Positions 43,045 to 51,896 of a stretch of DNA of 64,000 bases are shown here, piece after piece (the stretch's first letter is position 1; every line of letters begins with the position of its first letter). This DNA comes from Sorangium cellulosum So0157-2 (lineage in GTDB: Bacteria > Myxococcota_A > Polyangia > Polyangiales > Polyangiaceae): assembly GCF_000418325.1 (NCBI RefSeq), contig NC_021658.1:5629501-5693500 (forward strand), in the 5' to 3' direction. The notes under the pieces are model-generated. The model was not told where the DNA came from, made no database searches, and saw only the letters and a list, made by a program, of their open reading frames with translations. The translations under genes and the position numbers were made by a program.

Positions 43045-44421
43045 CTACGTGAGGTTCGTGAGCGGCCCGGTGCAGTGCTCCAGCGAGCCGAACCTGGTCC
43101 GGGGGTCGCCGAACAGGTTCAAGATCGAGACGAGCAGGTTGTTGTGCGGGAGGCTCGGGTAATGGACCCAGCGCCCGGCGCGCAGGCCCCCGCCGCCGCC
43201 GGCCAGCAGGAACGGCATGTCCTTCTTCGCGTGGGTCGCCGGATCCGAGATCTCGGAGCCGAAGAAGACGACGCTCTCGTCGAGCAGCGAATGCCCGCCC
43301 ATGTCCACCTTCTCCATCTCCTGCAAGAGATAGAGGTGCTGCTGCGAGTACCAGGTGTGGATGCGCGCGCACTCGACCGGCCTGTAGCCGCCGTTATGCT
43401 GGTAGAAATGGTGGTTCTCGGTCAGGTTCAGCCACGGCAACGTGTGCTTCGCCTCGGTGTCGCTCCACTGCAGGGTGCCGACCGCGGTGATGTCGCAGGC
43501 GAGCGCCATCACCAGCATGTCCGTCATCAGCGTGCCCACCTTGGGGATGGCCGCGTCGGTCGAGGCGTCCACGGTCGCGCCGTTGTCGTCCGCGTTGAGC
43601 CCCGAGCTCGGGTCGTAGTCGGACGTGTCGACCCCCGTCGGGACCCGGCAAGCGCCCGCCGCGGCCGGCGCGCTGCCGAGGCTCAGCTCGATCTCGCGGA
43701 GCTTCGTCAGGTGCTGGTCGATCTTCTGCTTGTCGGCCGCGCCGAGCCGCGCGGAGAGGGCGGCGTAGCGCCCGTCGAGGAAGTCGAGGATCGATCGCTT
43801 CCGCGAGAGGCGGAGGGCGGCGTCGTCGCTGGCGCCGGGGTTCAGCGTGCCGAAGAGCTCGGCGAAGATCTCCACCGGATCCAGGCGCGGCGGGATGGGG
43901 CTGTGCGGCGCGGTGTCCTCGAAATTGACGACGTTCATGGGCGACATCAGGCCGTGGGACTTGCCCGTCGCCCAGCGCACCGCGAGCTGGAGGCTCGCCT
44001 TCGCCTTCCGACCGGCGGAGATCCGGGAGGCGATCACCTGATCGATGGACGGCCCCCTCCCGTAGCCGCCGTTGCTCGCGCCCTCCTGCGACGTGCCCGT
44101 GAGCCAGGCGATGATCCCGGCCTGGTGCTGCTCCCCGCGCGCGCTCTTCATGTCGAGGCCGTCGACGACGAGCAGCCGGTCCTGCACCGGCGCGAGCGGC
44201 GCCAGGATGGGGCCCAGGGTGAAGCTCGTCTCGGTGCCGGTCGGACGCCAGCGGTCCATCCCGGTCCCGCCGGGCGTGTAGACGGCGAGGAAGCGCCGGG
44301 CGGGGGCGGGTTGCGCGTGCGCCGGGCGCTCGGTCCCCATGATCTCCAGCCAGGGGAGCGAGACCGCGATGGCGCCGGCGCCCCGCAGCATGGCACGTCG
44401 GCTCAAGCGGAATTTCGACAT
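43045..44421 (-). CDS. DUF1552 protein with Tat signal
   Basis: 458 residues. The N-terminus S-R-R-A-M-L-R-G-A-G-A-I-A-V-S-L-P-W-L is a twin-arginine (Tat) export signal, so the protein is probably folded before export. The body has the DUF1552 landmarks Y-T-P-G-G-T-G, S-I-D-Q-V-I-A, H-H-F-Y-Q-H-N and S-E-I-S-D-P-A-T-H. DUF1552 is usually paired with a DUF1592/1588 protein in planctomycetes and myxobacteria; no such gene is adjacent here. Function is unknown. The start ATG at 44421 has GAGGGG upstream. Confidence 0.9.
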   Translation of the reverse strand: MSKFRLSRRAMLRGAGAIAVSLPWLEIMGTERPAHAQPAPARRFLAVYTPGGTGMDRWRPTGTETSFTLGPILAPLAPVQDRLLVVDGLDMKSARGEQHQAGIIAWLTGTSQEGASNGGYGRGPSIDQVIASRISAGRKAKASLQLAVRWATGKSHGLMSPMNVVNFEDTAPHSPIPPRLDPVEIFAELFGTLNPGASDDAALRLSRKRSILDFLDGRYAALSARLGAADKQKIDQHLTKLREIELSLGSAPAAAGACRVPTGVDTSDYDPSSGLNADDNGATVDASTDAAIPKVGTLMTDMLVMALACDITAVGTLQWSDTEAKHTLPWLNLTENHHFYQHNGGYRPVECARIHTWYSQQHLYLLQEMEKVDMGGHSLLDESVVFFGSEISDPATHAKKDMPFLLAGGGGGLRAGRWVHYPSLPHNNLLVSILNLFGDPRTRFGSLEHCTGPLTNLT

Positions 44422-44860
44422 ACCCCTCACTTCCGTCAGGCAGCCATGTAGAAGAAACCGTCCGTCTGGGTGAGGCGGAGCCGCAGGCGCGTGACCCGAG
44501 GACCAGAGCTCGTCGTCCCTCCTCGCACCGGGCACGCCGATGCCCCGTGATTCAATAATACTATTTACAAAATGACCAGAGGATCGTGGTCCGGGGCCCA
44601 CCGGACCACGATGCGGGGCGCGACGAGAGCGCATGCCGCACAGATGCAATTCTCCTCTCGGAGCGTGGGCCTGATTGCCGCGATGCGGCATGTTTCGCTG
44701 CGGGCGGGATTCTGGCAATTTGCGTACGCCCGAAGCGCGCCGGGCGAGCGCGGCTCTGCCATGTCCACAGCCAGCTCGGCTGTCCGAGATCGTCTTCGAG
44801 CTCGCGAAAGAGCTTGCCGACGCGGCGGCAAGGCGCAATGTCGTGCGCGGGGGACACGCC
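44422..44860. other. Intergenic, 439 bp, contains an AT-rich patch and a hairpin
   Basis: The AT-rich patch at 44551-44573 (caataatactatttacaaaa) stands out against the GC-rich background. It is followed by a perfect 12-bp inverted repeat (44583-44612). The patch could supply promoters for the minus-strand DUF1552 gene and/or the plus-strand genes that start at 44861. No protein-coding remnant was identified. Confidence 0.45.
44583..44612. repeat. Perfect 12-bp inverted repeat (hairpin), 6-nt loop
   Basis: ATCGTGGTCCGG (44583-44594) pairs with CCGGACCACGAT (44601-44612) around a 6-base spacer. It lies between divergent genes next to an AT-rich patch. No T-run follows on either strand close enough for a standard terminator, so an operator or processed hairpin is possible. 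Confidence 0.65.
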
Positions 44861-45193
44861 ATGGGGTGCACGCAGGGACGGGCGGCCCGGATTGACGCAG
44901 AACAGCCGGGCGACGAGCGGCGTCGGGGCGAGGAGCTGCGCGCCGGGCAGGCTGGAAAGGTGGGCTTGCCGGCCAGGCCCCTGCGTGACGCCGATGTCGT
45001 GGACGAGGCCTGTCAGCAGTCCTTTCCCGCGAGCGATCCGCCGGCGTGGACGCCTGCGAGGGCCGGCCTGCCACGAAATGGGCTCGTGGCCGAGCTCGGC
45101 TCGGGAGCTGAGCTCGGCTCGGCGATGAGGCGCATGCAGCACCCCCGCCGAGGCAGCGCTCCCCGCAAGCTGCGGGGGACCTATCATGGGTGA
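44861..45193 (+). CDS. Small hypothetical protein with SFPASDPPAW motif
   Basis: 110 residues. The text D-V-V-D-E-A-C-Q-Q-S-F-P-A-S-D-P-P-A-W-T-P matches the short motif (V-D-E-A-x-x-x-S-F-P-A-S-D-P-P-A-W) found in many small bacterial proteins of unknown function, often in stress or hibernation contexts. The remainder is Arg/Gly/Ala-rich. GGGGGA precedes the ATG at 44861. The stop overlaps the start of the ribosome hibernation gene (8-bp overlap), suggesting translational coupling. The motif makes the frame credible; the exact start does not follow from it. Confidence 0.5.
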   Translation: MGCTQGRAARIDAEQPGDERRRGEELRAGQAGKVGLPARPLRDADVVDEACQQSFPASDPPAWTPARAGLPRNGLVAELGSGAELGSAMRRMQHPRRGSAPRKLRGTYHG

Positions 45194-45707
45194 TCGAACT
45201 CGCAAGGTGGCGGCAAGCAAGTTCCGGACAGCGCTGCCGGCCGAGCTCCCGCGGCCCGTCAAGCGGACCGGGAGCTCCCGCGGGCAGCCGCCTGCCCACG
45301 TGCGCACGATCGGGGTGGACCTCGATCCCACGGATCGGGAGCACATCCGCCAGAAGCTCGGCAGGAGGCTCAGCAAGTTCGGTGCGTCCATCGAACGCAT
45401 CAGCGTGCGCCTGACGGACACCAACGGGCCGCGCGGAGGAATCGACAAGATCTGCCGGATCAAGGTGGTCCTGTCCGGGCTGCCCAGCGTCGTTACCGAG
45501 CATCGAGATGCGTCGAAGCAAGCCGCGATCGATGGCGCGCTCGCCAGGATCGAGCCGGCCGTGCGGTCGCGCCTCGGGCGTGCACGCATGAAGCCGCTGC
45601 ACGGAAGAGCGTCCCGCCCGCTCGTACGCACGCGCCGAGCGCCGACGCGGGGAGTCGAGCCAGCGCGTGGATCGGCCACGCCCCGCTCCCGCAGCCCGGC
45701 CGCTTAG
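45186..45707 (+). CDS. HPF/RaiA-family ribosome hibernation factor
   Basis: 173 residues. A central domain (about 37-130) of the beta-alpha-beta-beta-beta-alpha type reads H-V-R-T-I-G-V-D-L-D, then L-G-R-R-L-S-K-F-G-A-S-I-E-R-I-S-V-R-L-T-D and A-S-K-Q-A-A-I-D-G-A-L-A-R-I. These are the hallmarks of HPF/YfiA proteins, which bind the 30S decoding site and inactivate ribosomes in stationary phase or stress. A basic Pro/Arg-rich tail replaces the dimerisation domain of long HPF. It starts inside the preceding small gene. Confidence 0.82.
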   Translation: MGDRTRKVAASKFRTALPAELPRPVKRTGSSRGQPPAHVRTIGVDLDPTDREHIRQKLGRRLSKFGASIERISVRLTDTNGPRGGIDKICRIKVVLSGLPSVVTEHRDASKQAAIDGALARIEPAVRSRLGRARMKPLHGRASRPLVRTRRAPTRGVEPARGSATPRSRSPAA

Positions 45708-46000
45708 CGCTTCTCCTCGATCGGCGGGAGCGCGGCTTCATCGCCCGGAGAACGCGCCGAAGAACGGGCGCCGCCGCCGCGCACGCGCCGACGGTCCCTG
45801 CTGCGCGGCCGCGGCGCCCCTGCTGCGCGGCGCTCGCGCCTTCCCGCGCGTCCGATGGGGTGCCTTGCGTTACGATCGCAGGGCGCCTGCGGCAACTCGG
45901 TGCCCCTTGCGCCCCTTGCGCCCTCGCGGTTTCTCTTCCCTTCCGTCGATTTTGGTCCGAACTCGAAGCCGACCGGTGTTCTAGACTGGGACGACGGTCG

Positions 46001-47784
46001 ATGGCCACCTGCTCCGCGTGCCGCTCGGTCTATCCCGATGACGTGGTGACCTGCCCGGAGCACGGCGGCGCGCTGCTCCCCGACGAGGCCTTCTCCGACG
46101 AGGACGCGGCGCTGAAGCCGGGCGCCATGATCGGCGAGTACCGCATCGAGCGGCTGCTCGGCGCGGGCACGTTCGGCGACGTCTACGCGGGAGAGCACCC
46201 GCTCATCGGCAAGCGGGTCGCGATCAAGGTGCTGAACCAGCGGTTCGCGTCCGATCCGACCGTCGTCTCGCGCTTCGTCGGCGAGGCGCGCGCGGTGAAC
46301 CGCATCCGGCACCGCAACATCATCGACATCTTCTCGTTCGGCGTCGTCGACGGGCGGCACTACTTCGTCATGGAGCTGCTCGACGGGCTCACGCTCGGCG
46401 CGCTGATCCGGCGCGAGGTCCGCCTCTCGCCGGGCCGCGCCGTCGCCCTCCTCGAGGGCATCGCCGACGCGCTCGACGCCGCGCACGCGGCCGGGATCAC
46501 GCACCGCGATCTGAAGCCCGAGAACATCTTCGTGGCCGCCGAGCCGAGCGGCCGCTGCTTCCCCAAGCTGCTCGACTTCGGCGTGGCGAAGCTCGCGGGC
46601 GACGCCCTCGCCCACAGGACGGCCACGGGGGTCGCGGTCGGGACGCCCGCGTACATGTCGCCCGAGCAGGTCCGCGGCAAGGGCGTGGACCATCGATCGG
46701 ACATCTACGCGCTCGGCGTGATCGCCCACGAGATGCTCACGGGATCGCTGCTCTTCCAGGCCGAATCGATGATGGACGTGATGATGATGCACGTCCTCGA
46801 GGAGCCGCCGCGGGCGTCGGGCGTGTGCGCGGACGTCCCGCCCGAGCTCGACGCCCCGCTCCTGGCGATGCTCGCGAAGCGCGCCCAGGATCGCCCGCCG
46901 TCGGCGGGCGCGGCGGTCCAGGCGCTCGCCGAGCAGGTGCGCAGGCTCGGGCTCGAGGGGCGCGACGGCGCGGGCGCTCCGCGGTCCGAGAGCGGCGGGC
47001 GCGTTGTGTCGATCGGGCCGAGGCACGTCAGCTCCGACGCGGCGACCGCCCCCGTCGACACGCCGGCGCCCGGGAGCGGCGGCGCCGACGGCGCGCTGCG
47101 CAGCCCCGCAGCCAGCGGGGAGCCCGCGGCAGGCGGCGGCGCGACCCTGCTCGTCGCGCAGGGCGGCGGTGAGGGAGGCCGGATCCTCGAGAACGACCGC
47201 CCGCCGCCGAGGTCGGCCGGACCGTGGCGCTCGCCCCGCTCCCCGGGCCCGCGCCGCCAAAGCCCGCCCCGGCGCCGGGCGCCAGGGCCCGCGGCGCCGG
47301 GGTGCTCGCGCTGCTGCTCGCGGGCGGCGCGGTCGCCGCGGCGCTCGCGTGGCCGCGCGCCGGCGGCGACCCCCCCGCGGCCGCCGCGCCGACGGCTGCC
47401 GCGGCGGCGCAGCCGGGCGCTGCGGCGCCCGCCCCCGTCGACACGCCGGCGCCCGGCGAGGCCGGCGCCGCGAAAGGCGCGGCCGCCGGCGCAGCCGACA
47501 CCGCGCCCGGCGCGGCCCTCGCGGCGCCCGGCGCCGCGGACCCGGCCGGCGCCGCGGACCCGCCCGGCGCCACGCCCGGCGCGGCCGGCGCGACCCCCGG
47601 CGAGGCCGCGGCGAGCGCCCGCCCCCCTGGCTCCCAGGCTGCGCTCGCGCCGGCCGCGGCGACGGCCGGCGCGGCGTCGACGCCGGCGCCGGCGGCGAGC
47701 GCCCGGTCGAGCCGCCCGCGGAAGCACCACGCCGACCTGGAGAGGCCCGCGTTCGACAGCCTCGCCGGAGCGCCCCGACCATGA
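46001..47784 (+). CDS. Ser/Thr protein kinase with zinc-ribbon head (frameshift near 47.2 kb)
   Basis: The N-terminus is a zinc-ribbon-like C-S-A-C-(10)-C-P-E-H. The kinase domain (about 46-310) follows with P-loop G-A-G-T-F-G (54-59), V-A-I-K (Lys76), H-R-D-L-K-P-E-N (Asp170), D-F-G (192-194) and G-T-P-A-Y-M-S-P-E-Q. All Hanks residues are intact. Between 47173 and 47223 the coding register changes by one base. The next frame begins A-E-V-G-R-T-V-A-L-A-P-L-P-G, then a TM helix (G-V-L-A-L-L-L-A-G-G-A-V-A-A-A-L) and a long Ala/Pro-rich exterior, stopping at 47784 in an ATGA overlap with the next gene. It is either a real frameshift that removes the membrane anchor, a separate downstream gene (GTG 47224), or a sequence error. 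Confidence 0.75.
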
Positions 47785-50504
47785 AGCGAACGCACGCGTG
47801 GTCGATCGCGCTCGCGATCGCGGCGGCGGGCTGCGCCAACCTCTCGCTCCTCGAGGCGGACGTCTGCGGCAACCGCGTCGTCGAGGCGCCGGACGAGGAC
47901 TGCGACGGGCAGGACGGCTGCGGCGCGCCCGGGAGCGCGCACCAGTGCCGCCATCTCTGCGGCGGCGCCGAGGGGCTCGCGTGCCCCGCCGGCCACGGGT
48001 GCGGCGCGGACGGCGTCTGCCGGCGCGCCACGGGCGATTTCGAGGAGCTCGCGGCGCTGAGCACGGTCGCGGCGATGGATCTCTCGACCGGCGACGTCAA
48101 CGCCGACGGCTGCGACGAGCTCGTGCACACGACGCTCGAGGGCACCACGATCACGTCGCTCCCGAGCCAGGCGCCCGGGCTGTGCGCGGCGGCGGCGCAG
48201 GCGCTGCCGATCGCCCGGGCGGCGTCCGGCGAGGACACGTCCCCCGCGCCGCTGCTGCGCGACCTCACGGGCGATGGCCAGCTGGAGCTCATCGCCGCCG
48301 GCCGCGGCGACGTCGTCGCCGCCGACGAGGGCGCGGCGAACGGCCTCTTCGTGTTCTCCGCCCTCGAGAGCGCGGCCCTCTCGCCCACGCTCTACGCGAC
48401 CACGCGCCTCGACAGCGAGGCCGCGCGCCTCCTGACGGCGCGGCTGCGCGGCCGCGACGCCGCGCTGATCTTCCTCGGCGCGGCCGCCGGCGCGGCCGCC
48501 GCGGCGGGCGGCCAGCCGCCGTCGACCGGCGGCCCTGGCCGCGTCGCGGTGATGTCGGACCCGAGCGTGAAGCCGCAGGCGCTCGACGGCGACGTCGTCG
48601 CGCCCGGCGACATCGCGGCCGCGGTCGCCGCCGAGCTGGACGAGGCCCCCGCGGACGGCGGCCCCTGCGACGAGGCCGTCGTGGCGAAGCGCGGCGACGA
48701 CCGGCTCCGGATCTACGCCGTGTGCGGCCCCGGCGGCTCCCTCGCGCTCACGCCCCTGCCCGAGGTGCGGCTCGGCGGCGGCGCGACGCTCCGCGCCGCC
48801 AACGCCTCGCTCGCCGTGCACGACCAGGACGGCGACGGCCACCTCGACCTCGTCGTCAACGCCGTGAGCGGCGGCCGCGGCGAGCTCCACGTCGCGTACG
48901 GCCTCGGCGACGGCCGCTTCCGCTCCACGAGCCCGCCGTCCGCCGGCTCGCCCGATCAGCGCACGAGCGCGCTCTCGCTCGGGGACGCGGCGCTCGAGGC
49001 CGAGCTCGCCGATCCGGACCGGATCTTCGTCGCCGGCGAGTTCGATCGGGCCCGCCCCGGGCCCGAGCTCGTGCCGCTGGACTGCCCTCTTTCCAGCACG
49101 TCGTTCAAGTCGCCGATCTGCGGCGAGATCGCCGGCGAGTGCGAGGCGGTCGCCGCCGACGTGAACGCCGACGGCCACCTCGACATCGTCGCGACCGAGA
49201 CGCAGCTCCCCGACATCACGGTCCACACCGGCGCCTCGGACGGCACCTTCTACCCGCAGCGCCTCGCCACGCAGTGCCCGCCGCACTACCTCGCCGTCGG
49301 CGACTTCGACGGCGACCGCGTGAACGACATCGCCTACTTCGACCAGCAGGCGCGGCCGTCGTCCCCGAAGCCCTCGACCCGGCTCGACATCGCGTACGGC
49401 AACGCCTTCTCCGCGCCCTCCGCGCCGGCCGGCCACGGCCGCCTCGACGCCGCCGGCGGCCTCGCCGCGGGCCGGATCCTCGAGGACGCCACGGGCGCCC
49501 AGCTCTTCGCCGTGCGCGGCCTCCCGCCCCCGCGCGACGCGGCGGTGGCGTCGGGCTCCGGGCTCGCGCTCATCGAGGGCGGCCGCGACCGCCTCATCCG
49601 CGCGCCGTTCTATTTCCCGGCGCCTCCGGGCGCGCCGCCCGGTCCCGGCGCGCCGCCCGATCCCGGCGCGTCGAGCTCGATCCTCCCGGTGCGCCTCCTC
49701 GCGGTCGCGGGCGGCCTGCTCGCGTCCGAGGACGGCGCGCCGGTGCAGAGCCTCGCCGCGATCACGGCGCTCGCGGGCGAGGGCGCGCCGGCGGGCACGC
49801 AGCTCTGGCTGATCACCGTCTCGCCGGAGGGCGACAACCTGCGCGCCGAGGCGTCCGGCCGGCCCGGCGAGGGGGCGCCGCCGTGCGACCCCTGCGCGCT
49901 CGCGGCGCTCGACACCGACGGCGATCGCCGGGACGAGCTCGTGTGGCTCGGCGACGGCGAGGTCGCGGTCTACGGGGAGGACGGCGGCAAGCTTGTCGAG
50001 CGGTCCCGGCAGGCGACGGCCTACCGGTTCGAGGCGATCGCGACGGACGTGAACCCGTCGAAGTACGTGCCGCGCCCGCTCGTCGCGGATCTGGACGGCG
50101 ACGGCCGGCAGGATCTCCTCGCGCGCGCGGACACCGGCGAGATCGTCGCCCTCTGGGGTCGCGCCGGCGGCGGCTTCGACGAGAAGGCGCTCGTCGCGCC
50201 GGACCCCTGCGACGGCGACGAGGGCTGCGCGGGCCTCGCCGTCGCGCTGCTCAACGCCGACGCCGACGAAGCGCTCGAGGTGGCCGTGGCCGGGCCGAGG
50301 CGGCTCGAGCTCCACGACCTCGACGCCCGCGTCCGGGAGCTGCGCCGCATCGACGCCGCCTTTCCCGGCCCCCCGCCGGAGCCCAGCAGCGATTTCGTCG
50401 CGCTCGGCGCGGCCGACGTCGACGGCGATGGCGTCGACGACCTCGCCGTGGCGATGAGCTCCGCGTTCCTGAAGGTGCTCCGCGGCAAGCCGGTGCTGCC
50501 GTGA
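47781..50504 (+). CDS. FG-GAP repeat lipoprotein (integrin-like beta-propeller)
   Basis: 907 residues. The signal peptide ends in A-A-A-G-C, so the mature protein is a lipoprotein. A short Cys-rich head (C-G-N-R-V-V-E-A-P-D-E-D-C-D) of the myxobacterial DUF4215-like kind precedes several FG-GAP/VCBS blades. The blades carry Ca2+ loops D-L-T-G-D-G-Q-L-E, D-Q-D-G-D-G-H-L-D, D-V-N-A-D-G-H-L-D, D-F-D-G-D-R-V-N-D, D-L-D-G-D-G-R-Q-D and D-V-D-G-D-G-V-D-D. It probably folds as one or two propellers outside the cytosol. The start overlaps the kinase stop (ATGA) and the stop overlaps the PEGA gene start (GTGA), so the three form one coupled cassette. Confidence 0.85.
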   Translation: MKRTHAWSIALAIAAAGCANLSLLEADVCGNRVVEAPDEDCDGQDGCGAPGSAHQCRHLCGGAEGLACPAGHGCGADGVCRRATGDFEELAALSTVAAMDLSTGDVNADGCDELVHTTLEGTTITSLPSQAPGLCAAAAQALPIARAASGEDTSPAPLLRDLTGDGQLELIAAGRGDVVAADEGAANGLFVFSALESAALSPTLYATTRLDSEAARLLTARLRGRDAALIFLGAAAGAAAAAGGQPPSTGGPGRVAVMSDPSVKPQALDGDVVAPGDIAAAVAAELDEAPADGGPCDEAVVAKRGDDRLRIYAVCGPGGSLALTPLPEVRLGGGATLRAANASLAVHDQDGDGHLDLVVNAVSGGRGELHVAYGLGDGRFRSTSPPSAGSPDQRTSALSLGDAALEAELADPDRIFVAGEFDRARPGPELVPLDCPLSSTSFKSPICGEIAGECEAVAADVNADGHLDIVATETQLPDITVHTGASDGTFYPQRLATQCPPHYLAVGDFDGDRVNDIAYFDQQARPSSPKPSTRLDIAYGNAFSAPSAPAGHGRLDAAGGLAAGRILEDATGAQLFAVRGLPPPRDAAVASGSGLALIEGGRDRLIRAPFYFPAPPGAPPGPGAPPDPGASSSILPVRLLAVAGGLLASEDGAPVQSLAAITALAGEGAPAGTQLWLITVSPEGDNLRAEASGRPGEGAPPCDPCALAALDTDGDRRDELVWLGDGEVAVYGEDGGKLVERSRQATAYRFEAIATDVNPSKYVPRPLVADLDGDGRQDLLARADTGEIVALWGRAGGGFDEKALVAPDPCDGDEGCAGLAVALLNADADEALEVAVAGPRRLELHDLDARVRELRRIDAAFPGPPPEPSSDFVALGAADVDGDGVDDLAVAMSSAFLKVLRGKPVLP

Positions 50505-51889
50505 GGGCGGCGGCTCGTCCCTTCCGCCGCGCGCTCCTCTGGGCCTCCCTGAGCCTCGCCGCGGCGCCTGCCGCGGCGCTGGCGGACGCGCGCCCCACGC
50601 CCGCGCAGGCGGCCCAGGCGGAGAGCTTCTTCAACGCCGGCGCGGAGGCGTACGGCGCGGGCCAGTACCAGGTCGCCGCGGAGGCGTTCCTGGAGGCGCA
50701 CGAGCTCGTGCCCAGCCCGTCGCTGCTGTTCTCGGCGGCGCAGGCGTTCCGGCGGCACTACCTCACGCAGCCGTCGCCGGACGCGCTGCGCCGCGCGATC
50801 GCCCTCTACCGCGAGTACCTCCGCGTGGACCCCAAGGCGGCGCGCCGCGAGGAGGCGGTCGCGGCCCTCTCGTCGCTCGTCCCCCTGGAGGCGCGCCTGC
50901 CCGCCGAGGGCCTTCCGGCGGCGGCCGACGGCGGCGCGCCTGCGGCCGGCGCCGCGGGCGCAGCGGCCCCTGCCTCGCGCGGGACGCGGCTCTTGCTGTC
51001 GTCGCCGGCGGAGCCCGCCGAGGGCCTTCCGGCGGCGGCCGACGGCGGCGCGCCTGCGGCCGGCGCCGCGGGCGCAGCGGCCCCTGCCTCGCGCGGGACG
51101 CGGCTCTTGCTGTCGTCGCCGGCGGAGGGGGCCCGCGTGTCGGTGGATGGCCAGCCGTTCGTCTCGGCGCCCCTCGTGGCGCAGGTCGCCCCTGGCGCGC
51201 ACCGCGTGCGGGTGCAGGCGGCGGGTCATTACGACGAGGAGCTCACGGTCATCGCCGTCGACGGCGAGCTGATGCCGCGGCACGTCGTGCTGCGGCCGAA
51301 GCCGGCGATGCTGCGGGTGACCGGGACCAGCGGCGCGAGCCTCGTCATCGACGGGCAGGCGCGGGCGACCCTGCCGACGGCCGCGGCGATCGCGGTCGAG
51401 CCTGGCGTCCATGTCGTCGAGGTCTCGCTGCCCGGGCGTGAGCTTTACCGGCGCGAGATCCGGGTCACCCACGAGCAGGACGTCCGGCTCGACGCCGATC
51501 TCCGCACGACGTCGCAGCGCCTCGCGGCGTGGACGGTGCTCGGCGCCGGCGCCGCGGGCGCGGCCGCGACGGGCGTGCTCGCGGGCCTCGCCCTCGCGCG
51601 CCAGGCCGAGGCGGTCGACTTGCGGGACAGGCGGGACGCGACCTCGCTCACCCCGTCCGAGCGGGATCGCTACAACGCCGCCGTGAGCGCGCGCGGCGGC
51701 CTCGGCGCGGCCGCGGCCGTGGCCGGCGGGGTGTCGTTCGTGACCCTCGCCGTGGGCCTCCGGCTCTTCCTCTTCGACGACCCGAGGTCAGTCGTCGCGC
51801 CGCCCGCGCCGCCCGCGCCGCCGCCGAAGGCGCCCGGGGCCGAGCTCACCGTGGGGCTCCTGTCGGCCGGCGTGCGGGGGCGGTTCTGA
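50501..51889 (+). CDS. TPR/PEGA-domain envelope protein
   Basis: 462 residues: a signal peptide (L-A-A-A-P-A-A-A-L-A-D-A), then TPR-like helices (about 40-120; F-F-N-A-G-A-E-A-Y-G-A-G-Q-Y). A perfectly duplicated 38-residue linker follows. A PEGA domain comes next (A-R-V-S-V-D-G-Q-P-F, A-P-G-A-H-R-V-R-V) with a second PEGA-like unit. Two hydrophobic helices at about 345-365 and 400-425 and a Pro-rich stretch precede a C-terminus V-R-G-R-F resembling an outer-membrane terminal strand. The GTG start overlaps the upstream stop. The same order kinase / sensor / TPR-PEGA recurs in myxobacteria; roles in signalling are inferred. Confidence 0.82.
   Translation: MRAAARPFRRALLWASLSLAAAPAAALADARPTPAQAAQAESFFNAGAEAYGAGQYQVAAEAFLEAHELVPSPSLLFSAAQAFRRHYLTQPSPDALRRAIALYREYLRVDPKAARREEAVAALSSLVPLEARLPAEGLPAAADGGAPAAGAAGAAAPASRGTRLLLSSPAEPAEGLPAAADGGAPAAGAAGAAAPASRGTRLLLSSPAEGARVSVDGQPFVSAPLVAQVAPGAHRVRVQAAGHYDEELTVIAVDGELMPRHVVLRPKPAMLRVTGTSGASLVIDGQARATLPTAAAIAVEPGVHVVEVSLPGRELYRREIRVTHEQDVRLDADLRTTSQRLAAWTVLGAGAAGAAATGVLAGLALARQAEAVDLRDRRDATSLTPSERDRYNAAVSARGGLGAAAAVAGGVSFVTLAVGLRLFLFDDPRSVVAPPAPPAPPPKAPGAELTVGLLSAGVRGRF
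50899..51126 (+). repeat. Perfect 114-bp in-frame tandem duplication
   Basis: Positions 50899-51012 and 51013-51126 are identical base for base (114 bp, 38 codons). The unit encodes P-A-E-G-L-P-A-A-A-D-G-G-A and continues to L-L-L-S-S-P-A-E. Since no silent changes separate the copies, the duplication is recent or kept identical. The frame is preserved. Confidence 0.92.
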
Positions 51890-51896
51890 GGGCGCC

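Noticed and set aside
45860-51889. A single 2009-codon open frame across the kinase, FG-GAP and TPR/PEGA genes
   Set aside because: The middle third is Arg/Pro-rich text out of frame with a clear FG-GAP gene. The frame is open only because high GC makes stops rare; gene overlaps (ATGA, GTGA) show three separate proteins.
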